This document shows positions 59,784-64,000 of a DNA stretch of 64,000 bases, piece after piece. Source of the stretch: Selaginella tamariscina (Eukaryota; Streptophyta; Lycopodiopsida; Selaginellales; Selaginellaceae); contig PUQB01000245.1 of NCBI GenBank assembly GCA_003024785.1, positions 1 through 64,000 of the forward strand, in the 5' to 3' direction. The notes beneath the pieces are model-generated. The model saw only the letters and a list, made by a program, of their open reading frames with translations, did no database searches and was not told the DNA's origin. Both the position numbers and the translations under genes were made by a program. The number at the start of each line of letters is the position of its first letter. The first letter of the stretch is position 1.

Positions 59784-60340
59784 CCAACTAAACAAGCCAT
59801 TAGCTTCTTTAGGCCACTCTTCCCTGCTTCTGAACTTGTTAGATGTTTACCGTGATGCTTCCTTAGCCAACACAATGCACAATGTATATGCAGTGATTTG
59901 CAAAGTACATGGAACGTCTTTGCTTTTGGCCAAATCACTATGGCTACCTCATGGAGCTGTTTTATGGGCCTCACCACCTCATTTCTCATGTCAAACAGCC
60001 ATGTCCCAAACCGCACGCATTTGTCATTTGTTGATATCCAAATCTTGTTTGTGTATCCAAATCGATTCAATACACAAAGATGAAATTCTAGAAACTCACA
60101 ACCACGTAGGAGGTCTGCCACAAGTCGATCGCGGTGCCTCAGAGTTGCAAAACTCGGTCTGTGGTATTTACATGCCAGTGGGATGGCAAGCTTTTTCCCT
60201 TTCTTGGCCCATGGCAACAACAATGATTGCACACGAGATGCAGTTGCCCTGAACAAAGGAACATCGTATGCACATTCGTTTGCCTCTGATGTCTTTGGTA
60301 TATCAGCCCACAGCTCCTTAAGCAGTTGCCTTGTGTCCAT
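59780..60340 (-). pseudogene. Truncated 5' copy of the unknown 530-aa gene
   Basis: The first 187 or so codons are identical to those of 63836-63276. The frame then runs into foreign sequence and stops (GNIISKSII). The upstream region is copied too, up to at least 60501, so this is a DNA-level duplication that includes the promoter. Confidence 0.85.
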
Positions 60341-60734
60341 TTATACAGTGTGCTGGTGGAAAAGAAACATCTTGTGTTAGATTATTTACTTGTTTTCCCT
60401 CTTTTATTTCATTGTTCAGTGTGTTTAACACACCCCAGTATTGATGTGCTAAAAATTAGTCATACACACACACAACCTGGAAATTCACTCAAGAATTAAC
60501 CTCCTTAACAAGCCTTGAGGTAAAACACAATCTAAAATTATTATAAAGCCCTAGGAAAGCAAGGCCTTATATATCATCAACCCCACGCACGTGCACGTGC
60601 ACGTGCATGTGTACATGCCGCCGCTGATCCATTGACTTGAGTTCCTCACGTGCATGCTGTGGTGAACTCGATCACGCCCTTGTACATGTATATATATAAG
60701 TGCTTAAGCCAATATATATATGTGTGTGTGTGTC

Positions 60735-60777
<43 letters not shown>

Positions 60778-61960
60778 GGGAATTGGTGTGCAGTCAAAGT
60801 TTTGGGGCACACTTATATTTTAAAGGAACTAAGTTTACATATTTGTTTAATATGTTAGTTTATAATATATATGTCTCAGACATGCATACATACTAATAGA
60901 AATATTAACTATGTGCCACAAACATGCCAGAACGCCACTGAGGATACACGTGTACATTATTGAATACGAAAACAATGCAAGCGTTTGCATAAACTCACAA
61001 CCTTTATCTGTGAGTGGTTATTATTATTTTACTTGTACTGTTCACTCTATAATAAGCAAACATTAATGTGGTTTGGTTTAGATTAAAAATTAATGTTTAT
61101 CTAAGGTTCAAACTGAGAGTATTAACATGGAATTCCAAGGAAGACTAGTGATTGGACGAGTGTGAAGCATCTGAGGGTTATCAAATTGAATTGCAAAGTG
61201 AAAGTCTACGTCGATACAAACACTTTCTAAATGCATTGGAATAAAAAGGAAATAAGTATACTTGTTATATATAAAAGATAACATTAATTATTGAAAAGAA
61301 AAGAATATATATATACATAACATTAATAAAATATGTTTTTAAAAAGTATATAATATTTTGAATATTATTATTTATAACATTTAATTCCAAATTAATATAT
61401 AATATAGCTATTTGTATTATATTATACTACTAACATTTATATAAAAGAATATAAAATCTACGTGTGGTGTTCAAGTGAGTGCATACATGCATGAAAACGT
61501 GAGTGGAGTTTGCTATGAGAATTAAGAGATTATTTAATTATATAAAGTACTTATGTAAAATTATAAAGACTGGGTGTAAAATTATATGATTTAAGAAATG
61601 ATTAAAATGTAAGGGGAAAATAAATTGAAAAGAAAACCTAGGTATAAGTAGCTAAAATTTAATTATCATAACTTACTTAGGTTAGTTAAATATGTCTAGA
61701 CGATTTCAACGTATCCAACAGTGAATTATAATAGTGACAAATTAAAAAGTCAACACATGATTATGCCATTAATTCTTGGGTAAATGACTTGATAAATGAC
61801 ACCTATTATTTAATCAGCTTATTTTTACACTAGGACAGAAAATGTTGCAGAAGTTGCAGTGTCAATAAATAATACAATGGAGTTTTATTTTTGAAAATAG
61901 TTATAAAACAAATATTAATTTATAACATGGACAGTGAAACATATATTCATTGTTCAGGTA
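60341..61960. other. Intergenic DNA with short repeats
   Basis: It contains a CACGTG-rich run (60583-60608), TG/TA/AG microsatellites (60713-60778) and AT-rich DNA. No gene is seen. Confidence 0.6.
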
Positions 61961-63836
61961 TCAAGAGCGCATGTAACAAAAAGTATCAAGCACTGAGAAA
62001 CATACGTGCAAAAGTAGTTTTAAATCCTCAATTTCCCTCTTAATCTCATGTTTATGGTGAGTCTGTAGGTCCTTAAGTAGTTCACTTTGTAAATGTGTGA
62101 TTCTAGAGTGGGCTAGCATCTTCAGAAGTTTTCTTGCAGCAGGACCTGATCTCATGGCATGCACTACCAATCCACGCAATACCTTCCTTGTGAAATTCTC
62201 CATTGTTTCTAGTTCAAATCCCTTAACCACATCTACTAAAACATCAGCATCCAACCAAAAACACAACTGAAAGAAAACCTAATATTACATCCTCAGGCAA
62301 CATATCCAACTCTTTAATTCTCATGCAATAATCGGTAATCACACTTCTCATCACGTCCGCAGTCCTCCCCAGTCCCATCAGAACAACAACCCTGTATATC
62401 AGCTTGAAGATCCTTATAGGCTGCCACCGTAGAATAACCATTCCCTCGGCTGGCATGTCCAACAGCAACATCAACGCCACCATTTCTTCAGACTCTCTAG
62501 AGTCTCCACTGTAAAGATTGTCTGGTACATATGATAGCCACGCTTTAGCCAAATGTCTTGCATGATTCATATAGCCTCCAGACTCCAACTTGAAAATAAA
62601 CTTTGCCATTGCATTTAAGAAGCCATCACACTCATCGTTCTTTCTTCTTATATGCCAACTTTCCATAGCATTCCCAATCGCTCCACAAATTTCTTCTCCC
62701 CAAGTATCCACCAACAGCATCAGCATGGTGGCATCCATTGGTAACTTGTTAAGAATGTATACAATCTCTTCCCTAAGTCTGTGTGCAGCACAGAATTTTA
62801 TTAGCTTCTCAGATTCTTCTGTATAACAACAGCGGTGCCAGTTAGCTTTATGAACTCGAAGTATGCGACTCAATTCCCTTGCAATATTGACTGCTATGTC
62901 TACGGAACCGCAGTTGTCAAGTTGTTCGATGAGGTTGGCAAACTGCAATAAACGTTTAGTGTCACATTGGTGCACCATGGATTCAAAGAATTTCTTGCAT
63001 TCATCCCAGCCACACATAACGAACACCGAAGCAAGGTCCTTCCAATTCCAAATCGTTTTCCATCCCCATTTATCCACGGTGAATTTAGCACCCTCACGAA
63101 ACCCTCGTTCTAGACACATGCTCAGAAGATGGGTGTGCACCTTCCGCTTTTTTCTCAATAGCCTCAGCACCATGCACGCTCCTTCCTTTAGTCCGGATTC
63201 GAGAAACAACTCCATCAGTGTGGCAAATGTAGAGAGGTTTACGCGCCTTAGGATCTCATCCCTGCCACTTGGATTAAGCCCAACTAAACAAGCCATTAGC
63301 TTCTTTAGGCCACTCTTCCCTGCTTCTGAACTTGTTAGATGTTTACCGTGATGCTTCCTTAGCCAACACAATGCACAATGTATATGCAGTGATTTGCAAA
63401 GTACATGGAACGTCTTTGCTTTTGGCCAAATCACTATGGCTACCTCATGGAGCTGTTTTATGGGCCTCACCACCTCATTTCTCATGTCAAACAGCCATGT
63501 CCCAAACCGCACGCATTTGTCATTTGTTGATATCCAAATCTTGTTTGTGTATCCAAATCGATTCAATACACAAAGATGAAATTCTAGAAACTCACAACCA
63601 CGTAGGAGGTCTGCCACAAGTCGATCGCGGTGCCTCAGAGTTGCAAAACTCGGTCTGTGGTATTTACATGCCAGTGGGATGGCAAGCTTTTTCCCTTTCT
63701 TGGCCCATGGCAACAACAATGATTGCACACGAGATGCAGTTGCCCTGAACAAAGGAACATCGTATGCACATTCGTTTGCCTCTGATGTCTTTGGTATATC
63801 AGCCCACAGCTCCTTAAGCAGTTGCCTTGTGTCCAT
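61961..63836 (-). CDS. Unknown alpha-helical protein, 530 aa plus a likely frameshifted tail
   Basis: The frame from 63836 encodes 530 aa and stops at 62244. A second frame (62266-61961) begins at the same point one base out of phase with protein-like sequence (LCFWLDADVLVDVVKGFELE), so the true protein is probably about 620 aa and one indel or an error separates the parts. It is Leu-, Cys- and Trp-rich with repeated helical segments (LLRGCEFLEFHLCVLNRFGY, LMELFLESGLKEGACMVLRL, LSMCLERGFREGAKF), like an alpha-solenoid. I see no catalytic motif, signal peptide or clear membrane segment, and I do not recognise the family. The duplicate 5' fragment is at 59780-60340. Confidence 0.55.
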
Positions 63837-64000
63837 TTATACAGTGTGCTGGTGGAAAAGAAACATCTTGTGTTAGATTATTTACTTGTTTTCCCTCTTT
63901 TATTTCATTGTTCAGTGTGTTTAACACACCCCAGTATTGATGTGCTAAAAATTAGTCATACACACACACTAACCTGGAAATTCACTCAAGAATTAACCTC

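Noticed and set aside
59836..60252. 138-aa plus-strand frame, repeated at 63332-63748
   Set aside because: It lies antisense to the unknown 530-aa gene. It is repeated only because the DNA is duplicated, and the minus-strand frame is far longer.

Overview
The window looks like nuclear DNA of a land plant, probably one with a repeat-rich genome. It is AT-rich, its genes have short GT-AG introns, it carries plant-type TTTAGGG telomere-like tracts, it encodes Dof-type zinc fingers (a plant-specific fold), and it holds a Ty3/gypsy LTR retrotransposon. I cannot name the species. Almost everything recognisable is mobile or duplicated DNA; no conserved single-copy housekeeping gene was recognised.

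Layout. (1) 1-7435: a decayed DNA amino-methyltransferase fragment, copies of a local non-coding repeat, and a small secreted-protein gene with an inverted pseudogene copy. (2) 7436-16513: a degenerate Ty3/gypsy element coded on the minus strand, with both LTRs, a CATTG target duplication and an extra ORF downstream of integrase. (3) 16514-19767: AT-rich DNA and another copy of the local repeat. (4) 19768-34419 (copy A) and 40492-about 55211 (copy B): a large, apparently undescribed DNA transposon. It carries a HAD/FCP1-like protein, a spliced 976-aa protein joining a ParB-like domain to a beta-class DNA methyltransferase fold with degraded catalytic motifs, and, divergently, a DUF7869-type putative transposase. 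Two arrays of an 18-bp palindrome, GGCGGGATTAATCCCGCC, at about 45-bp spacing lie between the divergent genes. (5) 34420-40491 and 55211-59567: a second DNA element with 210-bp TIRs, a five-exon gene with two tandem Dof-type fingers, and a convergent gene for an unknown 123-aa protein. The large transposon is nested in this element, and the unoccupied site is visible at 58237-58240. (6) 59780-63999: an unknown 530-aa gene and a truncated copy of its 5' part.

How the parts may work together (inference): the DUF7869 protein would mobilise the large element. The ParB/methyltransferase-like protein may bind the palindrome arrays that flank its own promoter and the leader of the transposase gene, acting as a regulator or a chromatin mark. 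The Dof element carries TATA promoters inside both TIRs, so its two genes are transcribed inward and converge. Copies A and B are nearly identical but carry private indels that break different genes, so at least one copy is decaying or the consensus has indel errors.
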